A stretch of 64,000 bases of DNA from Trichobilharzia szidati (lineage: Eukaryota > Platyhelminthes > Trematoda > Strigeidida > Schistosomatidae). Shown piece after piece: positions 63,851 to 64,000 of this stretch. Each line of letters starts with the position of its first letter. The first letter of the stretch is position 1. Location of the stretch: the NCBI GenBank assembly GCA_944472155.2, contig OX235275.1:24888436-24952435 (forward strand), in the 5' to 3' direction. Both the position numbers and the translations under genes were made by a program. The notes below the pieces were generated by a model, which searched no databases, was not told the origin of the DNA, and worked only from the letters and a program-made list of their open reading frames with translations.

Positions 63851-64000
63851 CTAAGCATATAGCTCTAAACGTGTGGCTGAGAGTCCTTACTAAATTTCTT
63901 TTGTACTGGAGAGGAACGAAGCTATGAAAATGTTTATATATTGTCCTGTCCATGTACTTTTCCTATGCAAATTTCTCTTTATACTTCCATCTGCTTTTCT
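63851..64000 (-). mobile_element. PLE family C fragment, upstream side of the nested LINE
   Basis: In reverse: RKADGSIKRNLHRKSTWTGQ, then a frame change and FHSFVPLQYKRNLVRTLSHT, FRAICL, ending at the LINE junction. It runs off the window edge. With 62600-62687 it restores the order seen in the relic at 32800-33010. Confidence 0.8.

Noticed and set aside
62985..63953. Single 322-residue gene
   Set aside because: The first 36 residues are PLE and the rest is a LINE; the fusion is a by-product of nested insertion.

Overview
This window looks like non-coding, repeat-packed DNA of a blood fluke (genus Schistosoma, or a close trematode relative). The call rests on AT-rich introns, many short tRNA-derived repeats carrying hammerhead ribozymes (the Sm-alpha type known from schistosomes), several families of Penelope-like elements (PLEs), RTE-like LINEs, Ty3/gypsy debris and Merlin DNA-transposon debris. 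The species cannot be fixed from sequence alone. Two runs of N (151-650 and 35820-36318) are assembly gaps.

The only host coding sequence I can support is four minus-strand exons of what may be one very stretched gene: 52191-52454 (most of a CUB domain, resembling neuropilin/tolloid-like NETO proteins), 40584-40732, 34006-34258 and 32204-32386. All have consensus splice sites. The 52 kb and 40 kb exons join in phase, as do the 34 kb and 32 kb exons. The 40-to-34 kb join does not, so at least one exon is missing, perhaps in the second gap. Almost everything else reads as TE-filled intron or flank.

Layout. 0-6 kb: Ty3 RNase H, PLE pieces with inverted terminal repeats, LINE 3' end, Merlin relic, Ty3 gag/integrase relic. 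6-10 kb: inverted hammerhead-SINE pairs and a 278-residue open PLE C-terminal frame. 10-16 kb: inverted PLE pair with a nested LINE, PLE and LINE relics, SINEs. 16-30 kb: second SINE family, a dispersed non-coding repeat R with a MITE in one copy, two PLE-B copies, SINE clusters. 30-36 kb: PLE-E split by a SINE, two exons, PLE relics, gap. 36-43 kb: LINE 5' end with endonuclease, Merlin copy, exon, LINE and PLE relics. 43-54 kb: SINE clusters, PLEs, the CUB exon and a LINE with a perfect 14-bp target duplication. 54-64 kb: further PLEs, LINEs, and a CR1/Jockey-like LINE nested in a PLE.

Working together: the autonomous pieces (PLE reverse transcriptase plus GIY-YIG nuclease; LINE endonuclease plus reverse transcriptase) are nearly all broken, while the small RNAs parasitic on them are abundant. 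Three tRNA-headed SINE families are visible. SINE1 and SINE3 each carry a type I hammerhead whose stem III is a loop-less or near loop-less palindrome. SINE2 looks like a tRNA head joined to the 5' end and 3' end of an RTE-like LINE. The PLE terminal repeats carry hammerhead-like hairpins of the same design, one with a compensatory base change. The most interesting signals are these RNA structures and the recurrent inverted SINE dimers.
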